Positions 8,842-17,887 of a stretch of 64,000 bases of DNA are shown in pieces (position 1 is the first letter of the stretch; every line of letters starts with the position of its first letter). Made by a program: the position numbers and the translations under genes. This stretch comes from JAEUKA01 sp035328405 (GTDB lineage: Bacteria > Myxococcota_A > Polyangia > Palsa-1104 > JAEUJZ01): assembly GCA_035328405.1 (NCBI GenBank), contig DAOLIT010000006.1, forward strand, positions 42,028-106,027, written 5' to 3'. The notes beneath the pieces are model-generated. The model was not told the DNA's origin. It worked only from the letters and a program-made list of their open reading frames with translations, and searched no databases.

Positions 8842-9297
8842 GTCGCGGCGGGGGCAGAGGCCGCAAATACTTCTGTTTGGGGCCCGGTGTTTCTCCTGTC
8901 TCCGTGGCTTGGGGTGTGACTTTGGTTCGTGCGCCCGGGTCTTTCTGTTCCTGCTCACCTTCGCCGCTGTTTTTTGTCCTCATATGTATGGCCGCAATGT
9001 GCTGTGTGCGCCATTCCTGCATTCCTAGTACGACTTCCTCCCTTCCTGGATGACAGCGGCCAAGCGCACTGGGCGTTTCGTGGCTTAGGTCTTCACCGCC
9101 TCCGTGGCGATGGTCAGGGCTCGGTCGGTCGTTCCAGGCACCCTCCCGAGCTACTCCGGCGGGATGTGTGGAGCAATAGTGAGTTGTTGCGTGGGCGGTA
9201 GGTCAAGGTGGTGCCAAAAAGGGAGGGGGGGGTATTGGGGACCCCGCAGTGGGGAGGGGTCGGTCGTGACCCTCCAAAAGGCGGGAGGAATTGAAGG
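8842..9297. other. 456-bp gene-poor spacer after the ribosomal operon
   Basis: No convincing protein or tRNA gene was found on either strand. Short reading frames here lack start signals and family resemblance. A GC-rich inverted repeat GCGGC/GCCGC at 8845-8864, just after the rplQ stop, could act as a weak terminator although no T-run follows. Around 9235-9285 several overlapping GC-rich inverted repeats (GACCCC/GGGGTC and GGGTC/GACCC) lie directly before the hemD-like ribosome site. The segment probably holds the end of the ribosomal transcript and the hemD promoter or leader. Confidence 0.5.
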
Positions 9298-10140
9298 ATG
9301 ACACAGATCGCTCGCCGAAAAGGGCCCTCTGATGGTGGAGGGACGCCATGGCTCGTGGAGGCGGGTTCGACCGTTCGTCCGTTGGGCGTACTCTTGCTGC
9401 GTCCGCAGGCTCAGTCGGTCCGAATCGCCGAGTGGGTCAAAAAGCGCGGCGGAGTGGCACATATCCATCCGTGTCTGGTGGTGGAACAATTCTCGCCGCC
9501 GCCGTTTTTGAGGGCGCTTTCGAGCGTTCCAGGGACGCAGACGCACATGGTGGTGTTGACGAGCGTCCATGCAGCAGAGGCCGTCGTGCCACACATCGGA
9601 CGGCTTGCGGAAAAAGCCCTGTGTTTTGCCGTGGGGAAAAGAACGGCGGAAGTGCTGGCTCAGGCGGGCATTTCGGTGACTTCCGTTGGAGAAAGCGAAA
9701 CAGCAAACGCCTCGCAGCTCGCGAAGACCGTGTTGCGAGCGTTGTCGGATCTGCCGAAGCCGGTTCGAGTGCTGTTTCCGCAAGCAGAGGAGGCGCGCGA
9801 GGAATTGCCTCTGAAACTTGCGGAGGCAGGCGTGCCGGTCGAATCGATCGTTGTGTATCGAACTCGCGCGGTGTCGCCAGAGGCGTTGGCACCAGCGGTT
9901 TCGCTTTTGCGCACCCGGCAGATTGATTTGTTGCCATTCGGAAGCCCTCGGACGGTACGCATTTTTGTGGACGCGCTGGGCGAGGAAGCAGCCGCGTTGC
10001 TCGAGCCTGTGTGCGTGGGCGCAATCGGGGAAACGACGGCGCAGGCGCTGCGTGCATTGGGCGTGCGCGTGGATGAGGTTGGCAAGCAAGCTCTGTTTGA
10101 GACGCTGCTCACTCAGATGGCTGCGCGTTTTCTGGTGTGA
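9298..10140 (+). CDS. hemD: Uroporphyrinogen-III synthase family protein
   Basis: HemD closes hydroxymethylbilane to uroporphyrinogen III in the tetrapyrrole pathway, cytoplasmic. The 280-residue product shows the bilobal family pattern: GVLLLRPQAQS at the N-terminus, VVLTSVHAAEAV, FAVGKRTAEVLAQAGI, PLKLAEAGVPVESIVVYRT, FGSPRTVRIF and CVGAIGETTAQALRALGV. Conservation is patchy, as usual for HemD, so the family call is firmer than the exact function. A strong GGAGG at 9284-9289 supports the ATG. No hemC or other haem gene is nearby, so it is an isolated hemD. Confidence 0.85.
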   Translation: MTQIARRKGPSDGGGTPWLVEAGSTVRPLGVLLLRPQAQSVRIAEWVKKRGGVAHIHPCLVVEQFSPPPFLRALSSVPGTQTHMVVLTSVHAAEAVVPHIGRLAEKALCFAVGKRTAEVLAQAGISVTSVGESETANASQLAKTVLRALSDLPKPVRVLFPQAEEAREELPLKLAEAGVPVESIVVYRTRAVSPEALAPAVSLLRTRQIDLLPFGSPRTVRIFVDALGEEAAALLEPVCVGAIGETTAQALRALGVRVDEVGKQALFETLLTQMAARFLV

Positions 10141-10246
10141 GTCGCGTCACAGTCTTCGGCGACAAAGCGGAAACCCCACAAAAAAGCGAAAGCGGCATAC
10201 GATGGATGCTGGTGTGGCCGAGGACAAGCCACGCAAGGGGGAACCG

Positions 10247-11284
10247 ATGGCCGCGATTGATTTGCTGTTCGACCGCAAACTCGACAGCGAGAGGCTGCAT
10301 CAAGTGGTGCTGTCGGTTCTGCTTTCGCGCAGCCGCCTGCTTTCGCAATTGCTGGGTGTGCCGGACCTGCGCGTGACGGATTTTGAATGGGAAGCGGAAA
10401 GAAGGCTGTTTGATTTGGCGTTTTCGGTCGAGGACCCAAGTCACGCGGTTTCCAAAGTGTACGTCGAACTCAAAATCGACTCGGAACTGACCAAAGAGCA
10501 GTTTCAAAGACAACTCCAACACGCCGCAAAACAACCCGGTTCGCGCGTGGTGTATCTGGTGCTCGGTCTTTCGCAAATCTTGGCGACGTCAGCGGAATTG
10601 AGTGGATGGGCGCGGGGGCTGCCGGCCTCTTTTCATTATGTGGATGCCGATCGGTTTGCGGATTGGTTGTCCGATTGGCAACCGCTATTGTGGAATGAAG
10701 ATCGTGCTGCTCGTCGAGAAGTGCGCGATTTGATCGTTGCGTATCGCGAAGCACTCGATCGATTGAAATCCCGCACAAAGTGTTTTTCAGAACACGAGGT
10801 GTCGAAATGGAAGAACACCGATTTCTACGGCTTTTTTTCTTCCTGCCGGGACGAAATTGCGGCGATGAGCCAAGCGAAAATCACGTATGAGCCCAATGCC
10901 AGAGGTGGTTTCGTCGGCTGTAATTTTCATTGGATTCGTCTGCATCCAGTCGAAAAAGTGTGGCTGTATTTGCAGTTTGAGGAAACGAAGATCTGTTTGA
11001 AGCTCAAGGTGCCGGACGAGCACAAAGCGCACAGGAGAGCACTGTGGAATGAGGCGCAAAAAGGATTGCACGCGAGCGGGCTTTCCGTCGCGAGGGAGTT
11101 TCTCCCGACCCACTACCACAGCGGAACGTGGATGACGTTTGCGGCGAAGCCGGATGTGCTCGGCGCGTCTTTTGTGGACAAAAAGCAGGTGGAGCAGGCG
11201 GTGTTGGACGCAGGGAAGCTGGCAGACGAGATCGCAGGCGAGCTTTCCAAGACGGCGGTGCGGCTGTTTTCGCAAAAAACGTGA
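10247..11284 (+). CDS. PD-(D/E)XK nuclease-like protein
   Basis: The product (345 aa from this ATG) has a near-N-terminal block resembling the PD-(D/E)XK nuclease core: acidic residues in DFEWEAERRLFDLAF, then VYVELKID (E-X-K, about residues 74-76) followed by a helix with two Gln (KEQFQRQLQ). The remainder is mixed alpha/beta and not recognised. An earlier in-frame ATG at 10202 would add 15 residues; 10247 is preferred because AGGGGG lies just upstream. Its stop (11282-11284) abuts the stop of the convergent downstream gene with no spacing. DNA-processing role is inferred only from the motif; no methylase or helicase partner is adjacent. Confidence 0.55.
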   Translation: MAAIDLLFDRKLDSERLHQVVLSVLLSRSRLLSQLLGVPDLRVTDFEWEAERRLFDLAFSVEDPSHAVSKVYVELKIDSELTKEQFQRQLQHAAKQPGSRVVYLVLGLSQILATSAELSGWARGLPASFHYVDADRFADWLSDWQPLLWNEDRAARREVRDLIVAYREALDRLKSRTKCFSEHEVSKWKNTDFYGFFSSCRDEIAAMSQAKITYEPNARGGFVGCNFHWIRLHPVEKVWLYLQFEETKICLKLKVPDEHKAHRRALWNEAQKGLHASGLSVAREFLPTHYHSGTWMTFAAKPDVLGASFVDKKQVEQAVLDAGKLADEIAGELSKTAVRLFSQKT

Positions 11285-14068
11285 TTACACCGCAGGAAGT
11301 TCCGGCGTGGACAGCACGAGGCCGAGGCGTGCGTACCGAAGTCCAGGGGGAATCTCTCCAAGCAGGGCTTGGGCCAATTCTTGCGGTCGCACACCGCCCT
11401 GGTTTCCGATGCGCACGCGAGCCCGAATGAGCTGCGTGGCGTCGGGCCAACCGAACTTTCCGCACAGATCTTGGGCGTCGGAGGCGACGAGCGGTTCGGC
11501 TTCCAGCAAATAACTGCCCACATCGATGGGTTTGCTGGTTTCGTTGTCCTTGCCGGGCCGTGCGACGGTGAACAAACCGTTTCGGAGCACGTCCGGATCT
11601 TTTTGCGAAAGCCGTTCCCAAAGCGAGGCGGGCCAGTCCGCAACACCGAGCACGAAGTCGGCTTTTTCCACAACCTTGGAAAGCGCCGGGTCTTCTTTTC
11701 GGAGCCGCGTTACTTGATCGATGACGAAACCTTCGGGGGCCGCCGCACGCAGCCGGTCCGTCAGCTCGGTTTCGGAAATGAAATCGTCGGTTTCGGGCAG
11801 TTTTTCAAGGCGCACATCGGAATACTCACCCAAGCTGGCGACGCCGAGCCCGAGCGCGGGCCCAAGCACCATGTCGGGTTTGGGATGAAAACCGGCGGTG
11901 TAAATCGGCTCGATGCCGGCCCGCCGAAGCATCCGCTGCAAAAGACGCATGGCATCAAGGTGCGACAAAAACGCGGCGCGCCCGAGCTTTTGGTAACGAA
12001 TGCGGTATCGCGCGCCCTCGCTTTGCGAAAAGGCTTTCTGTTTGCGAGGCCGCCCGCGTTCGGACAGCGTCTGCTGGGCCTCTTCGTTGGTTCGCGCCGG
12101 TTCCGTTTTGCGCAGCGCGCCGAGACTGACGAGCGCGGAAATCCGCTCTTCTTTCATGTGAGACAAATCGCACGCGATGCCGCAGTCGTAACAAACGAGC
12201 GGTTTTGTCTGGGCTTCTGCGTCCTCGACGTTGTTCGGATGGAGCAGCAAACCGACCGGTTTCCCACACGGTGGTGAAAGCCGCCCGCGCAACGCTTTTT
12301 TGTATTCCTTGAGCAGGTGGTCGTCTTCGATGCCTACATCCAAATGATCCCACGGCAGACGTGCGGACAGCGGCAAGGTCTGAAAATACGGCTCGGGGTC
12401 GATGTGAGCGTCGGACAGCGCCTGCTCCCAAACGTCCACGCTGAACAGCTCGTCCCAGCTATCAAACCGCGCGCCGAGTTTGTAGGCGCGCAAAATCACG
12501 TCCGACAAACGGCGATCTCCGCGCGAAAGAAGCCCTTCGAGCCAAGACATGCGACGGTCGTGCGTCTTGAGTTCGATGCGTTGCGAACGGGCCAGGTCGC
12601 GGAGCAGCGCGTGTTTGTGGGCCACGGTTTCTCGGCTGTCCTGCGCACACCATTGAAACGGTGTGTGTGGTTTGGGCACATGGGTAGACACGGAAACGGT
12701 CACCTCTGCGTCGCGACGGATGCGTTTTCCGACGGCACGAAGCCGAACCGCCGTTTGAACGATGCCGGCGACGTCTTCGTCCGTCTCGGTGGGGAGGCCG
12801 ATCATGAAATAGAGTTTCATGCGCGACCAGCCTCGGGAAAACACGGCTTCGGCAGAACGGGCGATGTCTTCTTCGGTCACGTTTTTGCTGATGACATCGC
12901 GCAACCGTTGCGTACCGGCCTCGGGCGCAAACGTGAGGCCGGTAGCGCGCACCGACGACAGTTCGTCCAAAATTTCGGGTGACAAACCGTAGGCGCGCAA
13001 GGACGACACCGACAGCGAAACCCGCTCCTCGCGCAGCCGCTCCATCACTTTTTTGATGAGCGGCAAGATGCACGAAAAATCGGCGGTCGAAAGCGCGGTC
13101 AGCGAAGTCTCGTCGTAACCGCCTCGTTTGACGCACGAAACGATGGATTCGACGATGGAATCGGGTGTGCGCTCTCGGACGGGGCGATAGATGGTGCCGG
13201 CTTGGCAAAAACGACAACCTTCGGTGCAACCTCGGGCAATTTCGACGGAAGCGCGGTCAAAAATCGCCTCGGCGTAAGGTACGGGCGTGTCGGATGGAAA
13301 CGGATATTGGTTCAGATCGGGGACATAGGTGCGCTTGATGCGGGGCGGAACACGAGAGTCGAGCGGCTCGGCAACGACTTCGCGGGCCGTTTCTTCGCAA
13401 AACCGCGTCGCATACAAAGACGGCACGTACAAACAACCCCGCTCGGCCAAGCGAATCAGCCTTTCGCGGCGCGGGACGCCTTCGCGTTTCCATTGGGCCC
13501 AATCCAGCAGGATATCCGGCAAAACCTGTTCCGCTTCACCGAGCAAAAAGCAGTCGAAAAAGGGCGCGACCGGTTCGGGATGCGTCGCGACGGGGCCGCC
13601 TCCCAGGACAAGAGGATGTGCCTCGCCCCGGTCTTTGGACAGCAAGGGAATCCCCCCAAGCGCCAAAATGGCCAAACAGTTTGTAAACGTCAGCTCGTAT
13701 TGCAAAGACAGACCGACCACATCGAATTCGGAAAGAGGCCGCGCAGATTCCAGGGACACGAGCGGCAGTTTTCGCGCTCGCAGCTCGCGTTCCAAATCGA
13801 CCCACGGCGAAAAGACACGCTCACAGACGATGCGCGGGTCCTTCCCGAGCAGCGAGTACAGGATTTTCGTGCCCAAATGCGACATGCCGATTTCGTACAC
13901 ATCGGGAAACGCGAGCGCGACGCGGACTTGGGCTTGGTCAAAATCCCGGTGGTGCGACTGAAATTCGCCGCCCAAATAGCGAGACGGTTTGTCTACAAGC
14001 GAAATGAACTCTGCGTAGGGATGAGACGTGAGGCGCACAGGCGGCATGTACTCGGAAACCCGAAACAC
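11285..14068 (-). CDS. B12-binding radical SAM protein fused to DUF2344 domain
   Basis: A 927-residue protein with the layout of the TIGR03960 B12-binding radical SAM family followed by a TIGR03936/DUF2344 domain. Visible are an N-terminal B12-like domain (VGLSLQYELTFTNCLAIL, VLGGGPVATHPEP), the radical SAM cluster motif RGCTEGCRFCQAG (CxxxCxxC) near residue 280, and from about residue 690 YRIRYQKLGRAAFLSHLDAM with GFHPKPDMVLGPALGLG, typical of DUF2344. The substrate is unknown; in related genomes it often lies near RNase G, which is absent here. GTG at 14068 is used; an ATG seven codons later (14047) is equally possible. Confidence 0.88.
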   Translation of the reverse strand: MFRVSEYMPPVRLTSHPYAEFISLVDKPSRYLGGEFQSHHRDFDQAQVRVALAFPDVYEIGMSHLGTKILYSLLGKDPRIVCERVFSPWVDLERELRARKLPLVSLESARPLSEFDVVGLSLQYELTFTNCLAILALGGIPLLSKDRGEAHPLVLGGGPVATHPEPVAPFFDCFLLGEAEQVLPDILLDWAQWKREGVPRRERLIRLAERGCLYVPSLYATRFCEETAREVVAEPLDSRVPPRIKRTYVPDLNQYPFPSDTPVPYAEAIFDRASVEIARGCTEGCRFCQAGTIYRPVRERTPDSIVESIVSCVKRGGYDETSLTALSTADFSCILPLIKKVMERLREERVSLSVSSLRAYGLSPEILDELSSVRATGLTFAPEAGTQRLRDVISKNVTEEDIARSAEAVFSRGWSRMKLYFMIGLPTETDEDVAGIVQTAVRLRAVGKRIRRDAEVTVSVSTHVPKPHTPFQWCAQDSRETVAHKHALLRDLARSQRIELKTHDRRMSWLEGLLSRGDRRLSDVILRAYKLGARFDSWDELFSVDVWEQALSDAHIDPEPYFQTLPLSARLPWDHLDVGIEDDHLLKEYKKALRGRLSPPCGKPVGLLLHPNNVEDAEAQTKPLVCYDCGIACDLSHMKEERISALVSLGALRKTEPARTNEEAQQTLSERGRPRKQKAFSQSEGARYRIRYQKLGRAAFLSHLDAMRLLQRMLRRAGIEPIYTAGFHPKPDMVLGPALGLGVASLGEYSDVRLEKLPETDDFISETELTDRLRAAAPEGFVIDQVTRLRKEDPALSKVVEKADFVLGVADWPASLWERLSQKDPDVLRNGLFTVARPGKDNETSKPIDVGSYLLEAEPLVASDAQDLCGKFGWPDATQLIRARVRIGNQGGVRPQELAQALLGEIPPGLRYARLGLVLSTPELPAV

Positions 14069-14119
14069 GTCAAGGTCGCCAATGGTTTGGTCTGGCGTGG
14101 TCTGGCCTAGTCAGGAGCA

Positions 14120-14737
14120 CTATTTTGCCTCGGGAGCGCAGCAGCCCTGAAAACCTGTTTCGGATGGAGAAGGCGGCGCAGGGACGGGCTCTGATTCGAG
14201 CAGCGTTCGCAGTTTCAAAAGGTCTTGGAAGAGGGCGCGATCCATGTCTTTGGCGAAAAGCGGAAGCAACAAACGGGTCATGAAGTCGTGGTAGTTCGTC
14301 GTCGCTCGTTGTGTCAGCGAGGTGTGGCCATTTTGCTCGACCAGCGTGTACTCGATCACGCTCGAAAACTCCGCGTGTGAAAGCCGCAACTGAAGCAAAG
14401 TGGGCGGCGAACATGCAGTCGTTTCCTGGATCATCTCGAACCGGCAGCCGCGTTGGATTTGCACCATGTGAGCACGCAGTCCGAGGCGCGGTTCCTGTCC
14501 GTTCGGCACGTAGCTTTCAAGACCCGAAACCCACTTCAAAAGGAGCGGTCCCTCGGAAAGCCACGGAAACACGACGGAGGCGGGTCGTGCGATGTCGATC
14601 TGCGCTTCCGTGCGGGTGTAGCGACCATCGCGACCCAAAAGCAACAAAACGAACACAAACGCAATGACCAGCAACCCGATGACGGAGCCCAGACGCACAA
14701 ACCACTTGATCATGTTTTTCCAAAAGCCGACCGGCAT
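14120..14737 (-). CDS. Membrane-anchored START-like (SRPBCC) protein
   Basis: The 205-residue product has one N-terminal hydrophobic anchor (VIGLLVIAFVFVLLLLG) and then a polyketide-cyclase/START-like domain: ARPASVVFPWLSEGPLLLKW, followed by alternating beta segments (SVIEYTLVEQNGHTSLTQRA) and a C-terminal helix. It ends in a Pro-rich tail with a CC pair. The start is set at 14737 because the upstream extension has no homology-like character and this ATG directly precedes the anchor. Such proteins bind small hydrophobic ligands; the ligand here is unknown. It lies 51 bp upstream of the radical SAM gene on the same strand. Confidence 0.65.
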   Translation of the reverse strand: MPVGFWKNMIKWFVRLGSVIGLLVIAFVFVLLLLGRDGRYTRTEAQIDIARPASVVFPWLSEGPLLLKWVSGLESYVPNGQEPRLGLRAHMVQIQRGCRFEMIQETTACSPPTLLQLRLSHAEFSSVIEYTLVEQNGHTSLTQRATTNYHDFMTRLLLPLFAKDMDRALFQDLLKLRTLLESEPVPAPPSPSETGFQGCCAPEAK

Positions 14738-14865
14738 TTTCACGGCGTGTATAGCGAACCCAACGCTGCCGTCAAGGCCGCTTCGCTTTACGTGCGGGCG
14801 AAAAACGCGGTACGGTACAGAAAACAAATGGTTTCTTTGCGCTAGACCGCAAGGGGAGATGCAAC

Positions 14866-14997
14866 ATGCCCGACAGACCCATGGAAAGTGATTTGCCGCC
14901 CGACCCACCGCCCACCGAAGAAGGGGGTTCTTCAGAGAATTCTGAACGAAATGAAATGGACGAAGGAAACGACCCAGAATTGCAACAACGGGTCTAG
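14866..14997 (+). CDS. Small acidic ORF, 43 residues
   Basis: A 43-residue ORF reading MPDRPMESDLPPDPPPTEE at its start and ending DPELQQRV. It is Asp/Glu/Pro-rich and probably disordered. A good Shine-Dalgarno (AGGGGAG at 14852-14858) sits 7 bases before the ATG, which is the main reason to list it. It is divergent from the START-like gene. No family recognised; could be spurious. Confidence 0.4.
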   Translation: MPDRPMESDLPPDPPPTEEGGSSENSERNEMDEGNDPELQQRV

Positions 14998-15043
14998 CCT
15001 AGCCAGCGTCACATGCAGGCCAACGATGTGAGCATGCTTTACG

Positions 15044-15727
15044 TCAGGGATTTCCCATCACAGCGATCGACTCAATTTCCCACCCAGCGTTGCCGGGAGC
15101 CGCTGCTGCTGACGTCAACTTGAACAATGGTTGCACGTTGGTCCCGACCCCCGGAATCCCGGCCAAATCCGCGCGCGTCAGCGTATTGACGTTCTGCTGC
15201 CGAGGATTCGAGCCGGTTCGATACTCAAACCGACGGTTGGAGTCATCAAGCCCCAGCATGATTTGTGCGGATTGAAACTGGGCGGGCTTGTCGTTCAAAT
15301 CTACCCGCTGCACCACCGCGAGGGTCACGCTCGAAAACCCTGCATTCAACGGAGCCGCTAAGTCCGTGTTTGGCATTTTGAACGAGCACGTATCTGCAAA
15401 CCCCCCAAAATTCACCACTCCCAACTTCCCGCTCTTGATTTGCCAACAACCTTTGGCTGCGCGGTCGAAGTCCCAGGCATCGAGTGGTGCTGGATTGGTT
15501 GAACCAAGCACCCGATCGCCGATCGCCTCAAAATCCACACACAGGATCGGCGTTCCGGTCAAACCGAGGGCTGCCGCACATTTGGGTTTGGGTGGTGTGA
15601 GATCAGGTATTCCTGCGTCCGCCGTCGGACATCCATGAGGAAACCCATCCGGGTACAAGACGTAGGGCCCTCGGTCGCAAGCACTCACACACAAGCCAAA
15701 CGACACCACAAAAAAAGCAAACCGCAT
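15044..15727 (-). CDS. Hypothetical lipoprotein
   Basis: A 227-residue protein with a lipoprotein signal peptide (FVVSFGLCVSACDRG, lipobox VSAC) followed by the D/P-rich linker DAGIPDLTPPKPK, typical of surface lipoproteins in this genome. The rest looks all-beta, resembling a jelly-roll or lectin-like sandwich (DFEAIGDRVLG near residue 68, conserved-looking Cys pairs), but no family is claimed. It is the last gene of a minus-strand run headed by the Ser/Thr kinase at 17875-19779. Confidence 0.7.
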   Translation of the reverse strand: MRFAFFVVSFGLCVSACDRGPYVLYPDGFPHGCPTADAGIPDLTPPKPKCAAALGLTGTPILCVDFEAIGDRVLGSTNPAPLDAWDFDRAAKGCWQIKSGKLGVVNFGGFADTCSFKMPNTDLAAPLNAGFSSVTLAVVQRVDLNDKPAQFQSAQIMLGLDDSNRRFEYRTGSNPRQQNVNTLTRADLAGIPGVGTNVQPLFKLTSAAAAPGNAGWEIESIAVMGNP

Positions 15728-15811
15728 CGTGTCTCTCCAAGTTTTTTCAAAGCGGCCAGTTGCGCATGGCCAGTTGTCCCAAAAGGACCAGACGACCCAT
15801 CCATGACTCGG

Positions 15812-17161
15812 CTAGTTTGGACACCGAATCGGTAGAGGCCCTGTTGGTCCTCGCGGCTTGACGGGCAGTTGGGTTTCGGGTTTTGTCGTGATCCGCCGAA
15901 TGACGACCGTCGCCGGTATCGCGATTGTCGCAAGACCCAACGTCGTGCCGAACGCGGTCCAAGCCGGATACCACAACGTGTCCCCGACTCGTGATCCATC
16001 GGGCTGGTTTCGAATTCCAGCTTCCGTTGAATTTGCCGCAAACAATCCGAGTGTGGTCGCTGCGGACATTCCGACGGAACTCCATACAAGGGCTTGCAAC
16101 ATGTTGCTTGTGTTTGCGTCGAGCCTGGATGGAGGTGCTGCCGCCGGGCGATTGGCTGTTTCTGGCAAAAAACGAAGCAGCGTGTCCAAACCTGAACACG
16201 GGGTCTGCGGGAATGGTTCGCAGGCTTCCTTGGGGAGAAGCGCCGGATCGGCATAACCGCACCCCGAACCGAAACAGCGAGCAAGAAGCCCATCGATCTC
16301 AGGTTCAATTTTGGGCAAAAGTCCCTCTTTGTTTTTTTCGCAATCGATGCAATCCAGCACGCGGTCTGCGGTTTGCTCGGTCTTGCCGTCGAACACAAAG
16401 ACGCCGATCTTGCCCTCACGAGGCAGCCGCACTCCGACGATTTGCGCATCGGTTTGGCCCCCCAAAATGCGTTGCAGCACGTCCAGCGAGTAGGTCTTTG
16501 CTTCGACCGTGACGGGCAGGACGGCTCGCCCCGTCGCTGCAAGTTTTGCTTTGAGTGCCGCAAACACAAACGCTTTGTGCTTGCTTTCTCCGTAGACGAG
16601 CAGGTGCAGCGGCGTGTGTTGCGGAGTGGCCAACGTGCTTCCCGCGTGTCCGCCCTGGCAATACAGCGGCACAGGTCCTGGCAAGTCGCCAAATTGCGGC
16701 TCGGACAAAAGCTGTCGGGCCTGCGTCCCGAGCGCAGTCACCACGTCGCAGGATTGGCAAAAGTCATCCAACACGGCGACTTGGCCTGTGTCGAGGCTGT
16801 ACAGCCACAAGCGCATCTTCATGACATCTTTGCCTCGGACGATTGATCCTCCGAGCAACTGTCCTTGCACCTGCGGGCACATGGCTTGAAGTGCTTGACC
16901 ACACTGTGCGCTGGTGTGTGGCAGACACACGGGCGGGGCCGATGCCCCTTCAGTCGAGCGCAGCAGCCAGACTTCTTTTTGTGCGGCGTGCAGTTGTTTT
17001 TCCAGGGCGCGATCGGCCTCGGGCATGCTTTGGCAGCCGTTTTGAAAACCCCACAGATACGTTCTCCGAGGGATATCGGCGGACGCACTGCGAGAAGAAA
17101 ACAGCGCAAAACAGAGCGCCGTCACGCAAAAAGCAGACGTTGTTTTGAAGATAGAAGGCAT
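15812..17161 (-). CDS. Hypothetical exported protein with C-terminal membrane segments
   Basis: A 449-residue protein starting with a signal peptide (SAFCVTALCFALFSSRSASA). The body is Cys-rich (paired Cys such as CQSC and CIDC) and its central part, about residues 185-290, is alpha/beta. Near the C-terminus are two hydrophobic segments (SVGMSAATTLGLFA and FGTTLGLATIAIPATVVI). The layout of an exported domain plus two C-terminal helices is shared with the PEGA protein at 24983-26308. No function recognised. It is in the same direction as, and 45 bp after, the lipoprotein gene at 17207. Confidence 0.65.
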   Translation of the reverse strand: MPSIFKTTSAFCVTALCFALFSSRSASADIPRRTYLWGFQNGCQSMPEADRALEKQLHAAQKEVWLLRSTEGASAPPVCLPHTSAQCGQALQAMCPQVQGQLLGGSIVRGKDVMKMRLWLYSLDTGQVAVLDDFCQSCDVVTALGTQARQLLSEPQFGDLPGPVPLYCQGGHAGSTLATPQHTPLHLLVYGESKHKAFVFAALKAKLAATGRAVLPVTVEAKTYSLDVLQRILGGQTDAQIVGVRLPREGKIGVFVFDGKTEQTADRVLDCIDCEKNKEGLLPKIEPEIDGLLARCFGSGCGYADPALLPKEACEPFPQTPCSGLDTLLRFLPETANRPAAAPPSRLDANTSNMLQALVWSSVGMSAATTLGLFAANSTEAGIRNQPDGSRVGDTLWYPAWTAFGTTLGLATIAIPATVVIRRITTKPETQLPVKPRGPTGPLPIRCPN

Positions 17162-17206
17162 GCGGTCTCCAGTCGGTCGGGCAGTGGTTTGGGTCCACGG
17201 AGAAGT

Positions 17207-17887
17207 TCAACAGTCGGTACGAAACGCCCAGACGCGAATGCGCGCAGATTTTTCTGCGGGTTCGCCGGGCACGGGGTTGTCCATCGGTCCTTGGTAGCGT
17301 CGGGTCACGTCATTTCGCAGACGGCACGGCAGAAGATGCGGTCCCAAAACTTGCAAGCTCTTCCCGGCAGGAACGAGTGCGCGCATCGCAGCCAAGTATT
17401 TGGTGCCCGTCGCCAAAGCTTCGGCGTGCGCTGCGTCGCTTTCGTGTGACGGCTGCACCAGAATCAGAAAACGGGTAGACGGATGTAGGTTATGTGGGTC
17501 TAGCAGGTCCCGAAGTTGCCCTTCGCGCGAAAGAGGCAGTCTCAGTGTTTCGACGCCTGGTCGAAAGATCGCGGTCGAGTACGGCAACGTGTTCAAAAAC
17601 AACAGGGCGGTCGCCAACGATCCGGCGGAACACGTTCCAGGCAGACCCGCTTGGACTTCCGCGATGAATTCTGCGGTTTTGCCGTTTCGGCAAAGCTGTT
17701 GGCTCCACATTCTTCGCGATTCGTTTTCAATGTGCGCTTCGAGTTTCCGAACGTCGGCGCGAAGGTCTTGGATTTCGCGCGAAAGCTGCTCCTGATCGTG
17801 CTGCAACGCTTGCAGGGTGTCTGCGCTGACACAGCCGCAAAAAACGAGCGCCGCGACAGCCACACACCATTTGTTTAGCGACGACAT
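17207..17887 (-). CDS. Coiled-coil lipoprotein, possibly OmpA/Pal-like
   Basis: A 226-residue protein with a signal peptide and lipobox (LVFCGCVSA), then a coiled coil (LQALQHDQEQLSREIQDLRA and onward to about residue 60). The C-terminal part, RFLILVQPSHESD... through ARIRVWAFRTDC, faintly resembles an OmpA-like peptidoglycan-binding domain (strand, helix with paired Ala, strand ending in an RVW-type segment); this is a guess from pattern. Its start overlaps the end of the kinase gene by 13 bp, so the two are co-translated and may be functionally linked. Confidence 0.6.
   Translation of the reverse strand: MSSLNKWCVAVAALVFCGCVSADTLQALQHDQEQLSREIQDLRADVRKLEAHIENESRRMWSQQLCRNGKTAEFIAEVQAGLPGTCSAGSLATALLFLNTLPYSTAIFRPGVETLRLPLSREGQLRDLLDPHNLHPSTRFLILVQPSHESDAAHAEALATGTKYLAAMRALVPAGKSLQVLGPHLLPCRLRNDVTRRYQGPMDNPVPGEPAEKSARIRVWAFRTDC

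Noticed and set aside
8711..9201. Protein-coding genes between rplQ and hemD
   Set aside because: Several short frames overlap each other or rplQ, lack ribosome sites and show no family features.
10247..11284. Restriction-modification system
   Set aside because: Only a nuclease-like motif is present; no methyltransferase, specificity subunit or helicase lies nearby.
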